Source: Pinus tabuliformis (Eukaryota; Streptophyta; Pinopsida; Pinales; Pinaceae). Taken from it: a stretch of 64,000 nt of DNA. Shown here one piece after another: positions 32,313 through 43,798 of the stretch (positions are counted from its first letter, which is position 1; every line of letters starts with the position of its first letter). The translations under genes were made by a program, and so were the position numbers. The stretch is from contig CM062818.1 in the NCBI GenBank assembly GCA_031772625.1, positions 208,224,310 through 208,288,309 on the forward strand, given 5' to 3'. The notes below the pieces were generated by a model. It was not told the DNA's origin, did no database searches, and saw only the letters and a list, made by a program, of their open reading frames with translations.

Positions 32313-34692
32313 AGGAGGGTTTGCGGAAGATTTTTTAGGAGATGATTCCTCCTGTTTCTTCTTCTTCCCTTTGCCTTTCTTCTTTCCCCCTGGTTGCTTG
32401 GTTTCTTTGCCTTTATCTGTTGATACGGCATTTACTTCCGAGGCAAGAAGTTCATCTTTTGCATTTTGACCTGAAATGTTACGGGCCTTTTTGGATGTAG
32501 CCTTTGTCAATTTCATGTCTGTTGCGCCAATCACGCCATCGCCGACATGAGAGTCATTGTTTGATTTAGGAGGAGGAGGAACTGAAAATTCCGGTCTAGG
32601 GGCGTCAGGTATTTTGTCGTAGAGCGTGCCAGACTGAGTGTAAATCAAGTCCAAATATTGTGCACAAGCGATAACTTGCTCTTCTATGACGACTCCCCCT
32701 TTTGCCACATCTTCCGTGATGGAAGGCAGTAATGACTTAATAAACCATTCAACTAAAAGCTGATCGAGAACATACGTTTTCACCATTCTACGACGACCGC
32801 CACTCATGGATATGATCAGATATGTGAGTGGCCGTCGTTTGTTTGAAGTTGGTAAGGAGTTCCGTTCACGTTTCGTACCTTATCGGTAACTGAAAATGGG
32901 TTAAAAAGGTTGTGGCTAGGGTACTGAAGTTGTCGAATGAAGCTCTAGGCAATTCGATATACCATTTTGCTGCCGGGCCAGTTAACGTCCTCTAAAATAG
33001 GCGAAGCCTAATCGAATCATCGTTTAGTGTGTTTGATGAACACCACAGATGAAAGGTCATCACATGATTCGACGGATCTTCACCTGGATTTCCATTGAAT
33101 TTAGGAATATCTGATGGAAGTTTATGCGGAATTGCCGGCCACCAAGGAGCGTAAGCGATTGGATCGTTTGTTAACCGATTTAAATCAGGTAACTCTAAAG
33201 TTGCCATGAAGGGTAATTGTTGATTCAGGTTAGGTGAAGCATACCCAGGATAATATGGGATTGCCTGAGCAGTTGGTCTTTGCATACCGGCATAATGCAT
33301 TTGATGCTGGTAACTTTGGTAAGGTTGGTGGGCATGACCATTGTAAAATGGTTGATTTTGACCGTTTTGAATATATGACTGCCCACTATTTGCAAAGATT
33401 TGTTGCTCAGAACCTTGGTATACTTGTTGGAATTGCGGTTGTTGGTATTGTATTAGCCATGGTTGTGAAGCCATGTGCTGTTGCCCGATACTAACCGTTT
33501 GACCAAGATGAGGGGTAATTGTACCCGTCTGAACCTGTGTCATTCCACCAGTCGGCGATTGTGGTTGAGTCGCAGGGTCAAGGGGCTGTTGCATTACAAC
33601 CTGAGAAACTTGAGGTTGGCATACAACAGGCAACGCTTGAACTTGCGACACCGTCACAATAGATGGCGTAGTTGGTATACTTGACATAGGTAAGCATTGT
33701 TGCATCGAATATACAACTCTTGGTTGTTGAGGTAGTATGGGTACCCAACCGCTTGAATTAATTCCAGCATAACCCGAATTTTGTTGTGAACTCCCGTATG
33801 GCTGTCCTCCCGGAGGGGATAATGAAAGGGCATACTGCCCCCCATACGGTGGTAATCCGGTACTTAAGGGAATGGTTTTCCCTTGAGGGCCGGACTGCCC
33901 AAATTGACCTCCAAATGGATCAATTTGCTGAGACTCAACATAAGAGTTTCCGGATATTATCCCGGATGAACAAACCGGAACATACCATACCGTCGAAATG
34001 GCCCCTGAGTGGGCTCCTTCTAGCGATTGAGAGCTAGTTGGGATAGATGGTATACCGACGAACATTGTTGGGGTGATAGCAGGGAGTTTTGCCGTCGCTT
34101 TGTCAGACGACACAGTCCTAGATGTTGACGGTTGTTCAGACATTTCTAGTCTATCCAAAAGATTACCTAGCGACTCTACAGGAGCTTCCGCTGGCGGTAG
34201 ACTAACTTCGGATGAAGAAGGATACAGAGTGATCCCGACTCCAAATTGTGATGGAGTACTAGATGGAGGATCTTCCACAATCTCTTCTATAGCAATCAGA
34301 CCAGGTGGAAGGGGTAGACCGTCAGGTCTGTAGAATATTTCTGGTGCCGAAGAAGGTATGGAATCGGCAGCGACAGATGTTTGAGGAGCAAGACTCTCCG
34401 AACCGGTTGTAGATGGAACTGGTTCAGTAACACAAGTGTTTACCCTCAGACTAGGATCAGTACTACTGTCCTTCTGTGGCTGCTGAACTTCTTCTGTAGA
34501 GGCAGGGATACCAGAAATGTTTGGAGTAACCGGAGTCTCTGATGTTGTTGGAACACTTGTTCTAACTTTAACAGGAGATTTGGAACCGGTTAAACGAGTT
34601 TGCTTTGTTCGTACTAGCTTCGATTCCGGAGACAAAGACGGTTGACTCGTAAGCCTCCGCGAACGACAGGGTTTCAATTGACTTTCTTCCAC
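32313..34692 (-). pseudogene. Element D gag, main part
   Basis: The long frame 32992-34692 starts MEESQLKPCRSRRLTSQPSL, passes through a Ser/Pro-rich and then a Gln/Tyr/Pro-rich low-complexity region, and ends in LPSDIPKFNGNPGEDPSNHV and HLWCSSNTLNDDSIRLRLF, the entry of the retrotransposon gag domain typical of Tat elements. The frame 32268-32807 continues with VLDQLLVEWFIKSLLPSITE and a Lys-rich tail (GKKKGKGKKKKQEESSPKK). The product would form the particle shell. The low-complexity N-terminal half of over 400 residues is unusually long. Confidence 0.8.
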
Positions 34693-36413
34693 GATTGCGG
34701 ATTACTCGATCAACTAAAAATAAAGGGGAAGTATGTTTCCAAATTAAATGAATTTTAGACGCTTTGACACAACTTGTTTTTTCAATTTTTAAGAGTCGAG
34801 GAAAAACAAAAGATGACTCTAGTCGCCTTCGATTTTTAATGAGCCTGAAGTGACAAGTGCTCAGATGGACCTTTTCTGTTAAAGAGTCTGAAAAGGAACG
34901 AAAGGGACTGCTCTGGAAATCTAGGTAGAGGTATTACCAAACCAATCGCAAAACTGTAGAATACTTTTTACGGTACGGCAGTCAATCTTTCGGAATGCTG
35001 TGTTCAGTGCATTGCGATCGATAGGGCGGCAGACACAGCTTCCTATGGATAAAGGATTAAGCCTATTGTGGTCTCCCAAAATATACTCGACGGTACGTGG
35101 GAGCACAAGTCCATACTGGCACTTATCGTCTCAAAGTGGAGGAATCACCCAACCATCAGTGAGAACAACAGTTACCAGGCTTTACGACGCCGGAATACGT
35201 CTCTAGCCTAGACTTCTAAATGTTGTGCGTTAGGTTCCAAAGCGTTGTTAGATTCATTGGATCTATTTTATAGTTGATCTTGTTTATGAAGTTTTCCTTT
35301 CAGGTTCACCGCGAGATGTAGATGTAATTCCTAAAATGCAATCTAAGATGATAAACAATCTTTTTATCTTCTTTGTGCAATGAAATTCCTAGCTACTAGG
35401 GAAAGAAAGACATAATTATTTCACAAAGAGCAAAGAGCACACTCTAAATGCACTTTCCTAAATCAAACCAATCAGACTGTCTAGATGCAAAATGCACATG
35501 CATGTATTTGTTTTCGACTTTCTTAGTATGTGGATGATAAAAAGAAAGTTGATGCACAAATCTGAATTTCTTTTCAAGCGACAATTAACAACAAGTTTCT
35601 TTTCGAAATAAAAAATGGAGACAATCACAACACTTTACGATTTTGAAATGAATACTCATTTTCGACACTAGAAAAATTACAAATTCAGACCAAAAACAAT
35701 AGTAATAGAATAATCGACTATCAACAGCAATCAAACTCTTTCCTATAATTGAAAACGACACTTTCTAATCAAAGGAGGACAGTGCGATTATGTTACTTTT
35801 TGCAAAGGAGTACTGAAAATGACTCAACAAACACACAAAAACATTTACAGTTCTTTTTGTACAAAGGAGGCGGAATAACAGCAAAGAAAAAGGGGTCTCA
35901 AACAGAGATATACTGATCACTGGCAGCAAAATTCATGAATAGAACTGGAAAGAATGAATCACAGAAACCAAAACTGAACAATGCCTAGTCTGATCAGCGC
36001 ACCTGTAACACAGGGAATTTGAAATGCAGCGCACCTACTACACTCATGAAGTGCGCTAAATTTCAGATTCTCAGAACAGTACCTGCGCTGGGCCAGAGAC
36101 GAGACTTTTCTTGGGTTCCGAGTCACAGTTTGCAGTTCAGTTCATGGGTTTTGGCCGAGCAAAAGGTAATCAGTAATGCAACAATCAGGGGTAGATCTAA
36201 GGAGGATCTAAGAGCTACCACAAGGGGAAATCAGAGAGTTTATGAATCAGTTGTTTAAATCATAAACAGATCCCGGAGATTGACTGAAGCGACATTTATC
36301 TACTTTGCATTTGCATAGCAAATGCAGTTCGAAAGCTACCTGGCACGACTTCAGGCTCCGTCTGTAAGTTTATGAAATAAACAACAAGGAAGATAAACAA
36401 ACAAACTAATTCG
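34693..36413 (-). mobile_element. Element D leader
   Basis: About 1.7 kb lies between the priming site and the gag start, without a convincing gene. Long leaders are usual in Ogre/Tat elements. The part next to gag (34780-34920) carries hairpin motifs like those of the 3' region (taatgagcctgaagtgac with gtgctcag; agagtctgaaaaggaacg). The open stretch 36019-36258 has no family feature. Confidence 0.6.
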
Positions 36414-36431
36414 TCCCCAGTGGAGTCGCCA
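36414..36431 (-). other. Element D primer binding site
   Basis: Three bases inside the 5' LTR the minus strand reads TGGCGACTCCACTGGGGA, the tRNA-Arg-type priming site described for Ogre/Tat elements. It sets the orientation of D. Confidence 0.8.
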
Positions 36432-36434
36432 TTT

Positions 36435-37475
36435 TGTTACAGGGAAAAGTGTCTATATAGAACTGCTCTATCCCACTAAGGTGTGATAGCTACCTTAGAA
36501 ACAAACAAAGTAAAGCTACTTTCGTCTTTCCTTTATGAAGTATAGATAGAGAGGAACAAAGAAGACCAACCTCTGTCTTGCGCTAATCTCCTGGTTCGAT
36601 TCCTCTCTTCCTTGATAGTCTTTCGCTACTTGTTCCCTTGCACGCCCAGATTCACAGAGTACTTGTAAGATCACAGTAGCACAACACTATACAAGAACAT
36701 GGATCTATAATCATAAACAATCTAGGATCAGATGTAAATTGACCATACAAATGCAACAAACATAAATGACACAAGAGTATGGAGGAAAACTTGAATAGCT
36801 TTTATTGATAAACAAGAAAGATCCAAGAGGAGTTACAACCAGTTGTTCTGACCCAGCATGAACCTCTCAGCAAGGAAGCCCCTCTTCACCTCATACAAAG
36901 CTTAGATCACCCAACAATCTAATGTCTGTCTCAAGAAACCAACAACAATTCCTTACAATATGCAAAATTCCAGCCTCTGGATCTCTGGGATGAGGGATCC
37001 ATATATAGATATCTGTAAGGGAGATGAGTCAGCTTGTGATTTGATTAGTGTCTTCCCTCTGATAGTTCTTGCTTCCACTTGGAGATTGATGATCTCTTAC
37101 TCATCCTTGGTCGAATTCAGAGAGACAAGTGTCACAGGAGAAGTTTCTCGAAGCTTCCATTGCCTCTCCACCTCACGGAATGACACTGCCATTTGTCATT
37201 TCTCGCCCATCGCACCCCATAGAAGGGCTTTTTGAAATGCAACGCACCCACACAGTGTATTTAGGTGAGATGCAATGCACTTGGCCTGTGGAGTAGCTGA
37301 AATGATCCTGTTTTGACCAATTCTGAGTAGTTTTCCATGGAGAACTTCTGGGAGGAGCTGTAATCAGTTGACCTTGTTCCTTTAGGGGTTAGAACAACAC
37401 TTTTAGGGACTTAGGAGCCCTTGGTTTATGGACATTTCATGCTTGGGGTTGCAGTGCCCAAAAATATCTATAACA
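36435..37475 (-). repeat. Element D 5' LTR
   Basis: This 1041-base LTR adjoins the priming site and is the upstream LTR for the minus-strand element. It differs from the other LTR at about 24 sites by eye, with no length change, so it is comparatively young. Confidence 0.95.
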
Positions 37476-37480
37476 CTTGT

Positions 37481-37603
37481 GCATGTGTGATTTACTGCTT
37501 TGTGATTTCCATTGTGAAAAGTAGCTTTTGTTGAGATTCTTGGTTTGATAGCATAATAGATTCTACGATTCTATCATAAGCCCAAGATCACAAAAATTCA
37601 ACA
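37481..37603 (+). repeat. Element C LTR1, final part
   Basis: These bases resume LTR1 of C after element D, from gcatgtgtgatttactgctttg to the end aaattcaaca. They match 48714-48836 of LTR2. Confidence 0.85.
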
Positions 37604-37615
37604 TGGTATCCAAGC
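37604..37615 (+). other. Element C primer binding site
   Basis: The text tggtatccaagc follows the LTR end and corresponds to the initiator-Met type TGGTATCAGAGC. The second copy at 48837 reads tggtatcagagt. Confidence 0.75.
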
Positions 37616-37713
37616 GTGTTTGAGCTACTTTAGAAGATAGTGAATCAGAGTGTGCACAACGAAGTACAACTTAAGAGGGAGTTGGTCACATTGTAGGTGA
37701 AGGGCTCACTGCA

Positions 37714-37951
37714 ATGTTGAAGTTGCAGGTTGATCTCCAATATGGGGATAAGTTGGAGGGGTTGTCCAACTATAGTCCATGGAAGGAAAGGATCAAGTTG
37801 GTATTTTAGGTCAACATGATCTGCGAGTTCACTGAGAAATCCATCAAGAATCTAACTAACCCAAAGGAGCTAGAAGCATATGATGATTTGGATACGAAGG
37901 CAAGCTTGATCATCCATGATGGTATGAAGGATCCCTTAATACCTCATTTGT
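37714..37951 (+). pseudogene. Element C gag start (copy a)
   Basis: The reading starts MLKLQVDLQYGDKLEGLSNY then SPWKERIKL, matching the N-terminal block of copia gag (L.G.NY..WK). It ends at DPLIPHL where element E begins. Two further copies of this text exist: one from 43632 and a short one up to 49049. Confidence 0.7.
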
Positions 37952-39992
37952 TGTAACAACCCTAGTAAAAATTCATGTAAAAAATATAAGATCAAGGTCA
38001 TGGGACATGTATTCCAAGCTGAATGTTGGGAAAAACATCCTAGTGGGTATTCATTTTGGTTGTTATGGCTAAAGGAAAATGGAAAAGGAAAAGGCTATGG
38101 AAAGGAAAGAGGCACTAATTGGTATTTTATTTATGAAGACAATGGAAATTAGGAGAAAAGGAATGTGAAAGGTCATAGGTTCCATGTGAGGAGGAAAATG
38201 AAGGAAACTAATGGAAAAATGAAGAAAGTAGAGGTCTCATTGATAAAAAGGCTTCCGAGGATCAGTTGGTAACCTTTTGTCAATTCATTTTTTGAGCTCT
38301 CTCTCTATTCTCTCTCTCTCACACACTCATGGACACTTAGAGTTTTCTGGGGGCACTTCAACATTGGATCAAGAAAGAAAAAAGGGAAAAGAGGAAGCAA
38401 ATATCAAGAAAGGAAGAGCATGATCAAGAAGCTACAACCGGTTTACTTGCAGGTATCGATTTGCATGTGTTATTTCCTTGCTAGATTTTACATGCATGGT
38501 TATGCATGTGTGTTCTTAGTTCTCTTGTTGTCATTGGCAAGGATTTTTCTAGGTGTGACAGTGTTCTTCAACCTTTACTTTCCATTTCTAGATAACCTTG
38601 AGGTGATGGGTTCTCAAGTTTTGGTGGAGCTAGATTGCCGTATGAATTCGAAGCTGAGTGAGGTGGATCTCTGAAAGGAAAAACACATGACCTAGTGATC
38701 CTTGAACCAGATGGTGGATTGCGGTAAAGAAACCAGCCTAGTAACCCCTGAACTAAACGGTGGGTTCTAGTAAAGCTAGGTATTGTGTGCCTTTGTGGAC
38801 CTAGGAAACCTCAAACCAGTGAATGGCGTGATATATGATAAAGCCTATAGGTGGTTTCCCTTGATTAGGCCTAGGAATCCTTGCCAGTGAATGGTGGGAC
38901 ATATGGTAAAGCCTAGAGGGTGGTGTCTTGATCATGGCCTACTAACCCTTGAATCAGACTTTAGGCTGTTGTAAAGCCTAGGGACCAGGAGGTAGTAAAA
39001 TTCCTCACAGTGTAGGTGGAGAAATCTACTGGCATCCATGCTCATTTTGTTCTTCTTTCGGTTATGAGTCCCACATTCATGCTTGGAATATGGCATGGGG
39101 ACGAATGGATGAAGAGATATTTGGCTCAGCCAATCTATGGTCGGGTGGAACATGGTAGTCCCATACCAAGTTGGCCTTTTAATTCATCAATAAGAGTTTC
39201 ATTCCTTGGTATTTATGGTGTAAATGCACTGGTTAATTTGTGGCATATATGTCTATTGTAAGGTTAATTATTTCTGTTGTTTATATGTTGGTTATTAATA
39301 TGTTTTATGATAGTGACAATGTATGATTTCCATTAGGTTTTTATTTGTAAATGAATGAGAAATGAATATAGGACCTAATAGATGATAACAGAGCTAATGT
39401 GATAAGGCACCAATGCTTCTTAGCGATCCTGAGATAAGTATAATACCCCTATGCTCAGCTCTATGGTTTAAACCTATAGAATGAATAATTGTGACATGTT
39501 TGACGAAATTATTATCATGAATAGTAGGGGTCCATTTAAGTCTTTGTTCAAGTTATTGGCATCATTTTCTCTATGTTTCTTTTCATCTTTGTAAATTACA
39601 TGAAGTTTTTGGTAGTGACTGGGTCATAGCCTTGGAATTTAGCCTTAAATCTCGTAGTCGTTGACAGATCACTAGCAGAAAAAGTCTACAGTCGCACTCA
39701 GGCAGACTCATGGGGGTGACTGGGACCCTCAGTCACTTGGAGGGCTTGGCAAGGGAGTGATTAGGGCTCTAGGTCCTTTAACTACTGAGTTTCCTCTAGG
39801 GTTGGTCACCTCCAAAGGTGGGGTAGCTCCTGGAGGTTCTATAGGATGTGTGGATAGTCAGTTTGGTTGTGTTATGTCGGTTCCACTTCCTTAAGGTGAC
39901 CTAGGAGGTTGAATCAAATCATAATAGTCTCTCATCACATGTTTACCCCCTTTGGCCAGTTACTTGGGTAGATGTGGGAGGAGGGTGTTATA
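37952..39992 (+). repeat. Element E LTR, copy 1
   Basis: This 2041-base LTR matches 43799-45822 throughout. It includes a CT-rich stretch (tctctctattctctctctctc near 38297) and several 50-70 base phrases of the type cctagtgatcc...ggattgcggtaaa that recur four or five times between 38690 and 38990, forming a degenerate tandem repeat. Confidence 0.8.
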
Positions 39993-39995
39993 AAG

Positions 39996-40007
39996 TGGTA
40001 TATGAGC
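39996..40007 (+). other. Element E primer binding site
   Basis: Three bases after the LTR end the text is tggtatatgagc, similar to the initiator-Met complement TGGTATCAGAGC. It makes copy 1 a 5' LTR. Confidence 0.6.
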
Positions 40008-42924
40008 ATGGTTCAACACTTGGATTAGATGGGAAAAATGTGGTTGTCATGCATACATTTCAATTACATGCATGTTCTTTATGTTTGTGGACTATGTGCT
40101 TGTTGTGTATGCATGGTGGTGGTCATTGTTGCAGTTTTATCACCATGTGGAAGTTGATGGTGTTGTTGTTGGATGTGATCGTCATGGGTGCATGACGGTT
40201 ATGCATTTGTTATGGATGTCAGTGTTTATATTTTGTTATGCATGCATTGCCATGGTTAAGGTTGTTGTCCATGAGGTCATTGTAGGAATTTTAGGTCATC
40301 ATGATGCTCTTGGTATGTTATGATGATAATGTGTTGGCTGAGATAGAGCAGGAGATGCAGATCATTAAAGTGAGGTTGCAACACTAGACTTTAGGGTGAA
40401 AGTAGATCGTCATATAGGTTTGTATGTTCGGCATGCAGGTATGTGGTTAATGGTTGTTACAAGAATTAGGGTTACTTATATGTTTGTCATTATATTGTTA
40501 TTGTGGTTACATGTATGATAGTTGTTAGTTAATTAGTGTGATCATGTGTACATGCATCGGATAGTCATGCATGGGAGTAACTTGTTGTTGTTTTATGTTA
40601 GTTAACTTGATGATTATGTTATATGTTGTTGGTGATTATGTTATATGTGAGTTGACTTGATGATTAGAGTTATTGAATTTAAGATCTTGATGTTATATGT
40701 ATCGTGTTGATCTGGATTGGCCTGTACAGATGGTCATGGTTATGGTATTCAAGAATGAGCCGACATATTGTGATATTATGTCTAGATTGACTGTGAATAT
40801 GTGATTTCTATGCATGAATGGCAATTGTTTATGAGATTACAATGTGAACATGCTAGCTAGTTACTATTATGGGTATCATGACCTTATTTAAGTTTGAGTT
40901 TATATGTTGTGAATTTATATCGTGCTAATATAGATTGATTGTGCAGAAAATATAACCTTCCCTATTATGGTATGAGTTTGCTTATGTCGTATACTTAGTG
41001 TTTGAATCTTTGATTATGTGTTCTACTTGGTGTTTGAGTGTCTGGTGTCTTTTATGTCATCTAGTTAATTTATCTACCATGGTACATTTATAGTTTGTTT
41101 GAATGTTTGGTTAATTGCACGATATGAGTATGTGTCTATAATATTGCATGAAAAAATGATCTTGTTTTAAGATGGTTGTAATAATACATATGTGTTGAGA
41201 CAACTGATATGTACTTGAGTGTAAGTAGGTGATGGTTGTAGAAATATGTATTATGTTTGATGAATGTGAGTCGATTGTTGATTATGACATGGTTGTTAGA
41301 CTTGGTAAAGGTTGATTTTAGATTAATAGATGTGTTTTCTTGATCTTTGGAGCATGTGATCGACATGTTTAAACAATTGTGGGACAACATGATTGGTGTC
41401 ATCATGACAAGGTAACAATTTATTGTTTATATAATTAATGGTTGGGTGATATGACAGTACATAGTAAGACTCGATTACAACAAAGTAAATGGTAAAAGAA
41501 AGGAATTGTGTAAGAATTCCTTTGGCTAAGTTTAGAAAACCTAATTCCAAACGAATAAGTTCTTTGCATACAAGAAGTCTTCTTGACCTTGATTTTGTCT
41601 TACATTATGTGGATATATGCTATATTCATGAACATGTACTTCGCAGGTAAACAATTGGCTTCTAGTTATAATTGGATTCTTCAAGGAATTGTAATTCCTT
41701 AAGAGGTGTACGTGTTCAGTTACAAGGCAACGCACTTGGCACAACACGGTAAGATAACTGGTATATTGTTATATCTTCTTATACACTGACAATTATATGT
41801 GTATGGTAGTATGATGTAGGGGATTGCATGGCAAAGAAACTGCCATGAAATCTTGAAGAAGGATCAGGTTGAGCATTCCCTTGGAAGCATTGGGAACCCA
41901 TGGGGATTGAGTCATGGTGTTTATTTCTAGTTTTGCACTTTCGATATTTTGTGATTTGTTTGTGCTTGATTTGCAGTTTTGTTTATGTCTAGTGCAAGGC
42001 CTTGCCACTTTGTTTGTGGTGTCATATTGCTATTGGTTTTGATGGTTTTCTTCTTTCTTGTTTCATGTTCTTTCCTTTTATGTTTTGAGGGTCTTGGGAA
42101 TTGGTTATGAAGGAGGAAAGTTAATAAGCTCAGGAAGGGCTAAATGGCACCTGATCGGTAATGTAAGACTCAGATCAAGCCCGGTGCATGAGTAAAGGGA
42201 AGTTGAAGGTAAGAATATGCCAGTCGGTTGGACTGGTTGGGTCCATTGTGGTAAATGGATAGTGGTAGTACAAACATGAGTAAGGTAACTAGAAAGGTAA
42301 ATTAAATGGATTTGATTCGTCAGATGCCTTGGCTAAGTTGGGAATTGTTGTTCTCAATGTTGTGCATGGATAAAGGAATTTCTCTTAACCTTAACTTATG
42401 ATATATGGTAATTATGTTGTGAGTATGATTATGATGATGTTTATATATGTATACATGTATGTCATGTCTGATCAGGTCGTCATGGATCATGATTGTTTTT
42501 ATGCCAACATTTATATATATGTATGTATGTATGTCGTTTTATTACTGGATCATGATTATTCTATGCTAATTTTATATATATGTATGTATGTATCTATATC
42601 ACTATCTGACAGGGTCCTCATGGATCATTCTTATGGAGTAATGATTTCTCATGCAAGTGAATGGCATGAAGGGGTTCGTATTCTTATGATGAATCAATTG
42701 GGAAGAGTAGCCCTGGCAAACCTACGAGGGTAGTATCATGTGGATATGAATTAATATTATGTTATTATATTATGTCTAGGTTATGGCAGGTAATGTTGAG
42801 GGGTACATCAATGGAATGAAAGTAGTGTGATTTGCGACATGCTAGGATAAGCATGTATGGTGGAAAGGCACTTGAAACAAGGTTTCCTGGTGGAGACAGT
42901 GTGGTCTCTGGATGTGTGGTATTA

Positions 42925-43610
42925 TTGTTGTGTATATGTTTAACATGTTGCACCTATGATGTTGTGTGCATGTAATGTTGTGTGTATACATGTTGTTTAT
43001 GCAATGTTATGTACATGGTGGTATAGAAGGTGTTGTGTACATGTTGTTTATGTAGTATTGGGTATAGATGGTGCTATGTACATGTTGAATATGCAGTATG
43101 GTGTACATATTTTACTATGTGCATGATGGATATGAGGTGTTGTGTGCATATGGTGTTGTGCACATGTTGGATATGCAATGTTGTGTACATATGGTGCATG
43201 GGCATGTTGTATATGCAATTCTATGTACATATGGTGTTGTGTGCATGTTGTACATGTGGTGCTATGTACATATGGTGTTGTGTGCATGATTTTACATGTG
43301 GTGTTGTGTGCATGTTGTACATGTGGTGTTGTGTGTAGGTGGTGATGTATACATGTCATGCATGTGTCACTGTGTACATGTGGTGTCATGTACATGTCGT
43401 GCATGTGGTGCTGTGTACATGTGGTATTGTGTACACGTTATACAGGCGGTGTTGTGTACATGTGATGTAGTGCACACATTGTGCATGTGGTGTTGTGTAC
43501 AGGTGGTACTATGTACATGTTGTACATATGGTATTGTTATACATGTGGCATTGTGTGCATGTTGTACATGTTGTTTTGTGTATGTGTGGTACCATGTATG
43601 TGCATTGCAT
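42925..43610. repeat. Degenerate TG-rich minisatellite
   Basis: Dozens of variants of tgttgtgtacatgttgtacatgtggtg are repeated at close spacing, with a composite unit of roughly 40 bases around 43220-43330. The alternation of purine and pyrimidine (tgtgtacatg) creates open frames on both strands with repeated Cys, Val and His, which are not genes. It lies at the right end of the element E interior. Confidence 0.8.
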
Positions 43611-43631
43611 ATTCATGGTATCATGACATGT

Positions 43632-43798
43632 GGAAATGATCAAGTTGGTCTTGCAGGTCAATAAGATCTGCGAGTTCGTCGAGAAAGCCATCAAGAAGCC
43701 AACTGACCCAAAGGAGATGGAAGTGTACGAGGATTTGGATATGAGAGCGAGATTGATCATCCTTGATGGTGTGAAGGATCCCTTAATACCTCATTTGT
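43632..43798 (+). pseudogene. Element C gag segment (copy b)
   Basis: The text from ggaaatgatcaagttggtc to tcatttgt repeats 37780-37951 with modest divergence, giving ICEFVEKAIKKPTDPKEMEV. It stands directly after the minisatellite and directly before element E copy 2, so gag and E are duplicated together. Confidence 0.8.

Larger units (their letters stand above)
21431..37475 (-). mobile_element. Element D: Ty3/gypsy retrotransposon, Tat/Ogre type
   Basis: Two LTRs of equal length (1041 bases) flank a 14 kb interior, with a perfect target duplication cttgt (21426-21430 and 37476-37480). In transcription order on the minus strand it holds a tRNA-Arg-type priming site, long leader, Pro/Gln-rich gag, protease, reverse transcriptase, RNase H, integrase, a second archaeal-type RNase H, and a 3' region with an antisense gene. 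I count about 24 base differences between the LTRs by eye (about 2.3 percent), making D the youngest datable insertion here. It looks nearly whole but has several breaks and one lone LTR inserted in gag. Confidence 0.9.
37952..43631 (+). mobile_element. Element E copy 1: LTR and non-coding interior
   Basis: The LTR 37952-39992 starts tgtaacaaccc and ends gagggtgttata. It is followed by a priming site and about 3.6 kb of interior without recognisable gag or pol, as in large non-autonomous retroelements. The interior ends in a degenerate minisatellite and then joins a second copy of C gag. No 3' LTR follows directly. TGTAAC...GTTACA ends are usual for plant gypsy LTRs. I see no gene in the interior. 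Confidence 0.65.

Noticed and set aside
42925-43610. Possible CRISPR-like array of short repeats
   Set aside because: The repeats are degenerate, of variable length and without unique spacers, in a eukaryotic retroelement context.
43030-43664. Cys- and Val-rich open frames on both strands, resembling a cysteine-rich secreted peptide
   Set aside because: They are produced by the tgtgtacatg minisatellite. The same repetitive text opens all frames and no signal peptide or family feature is present.
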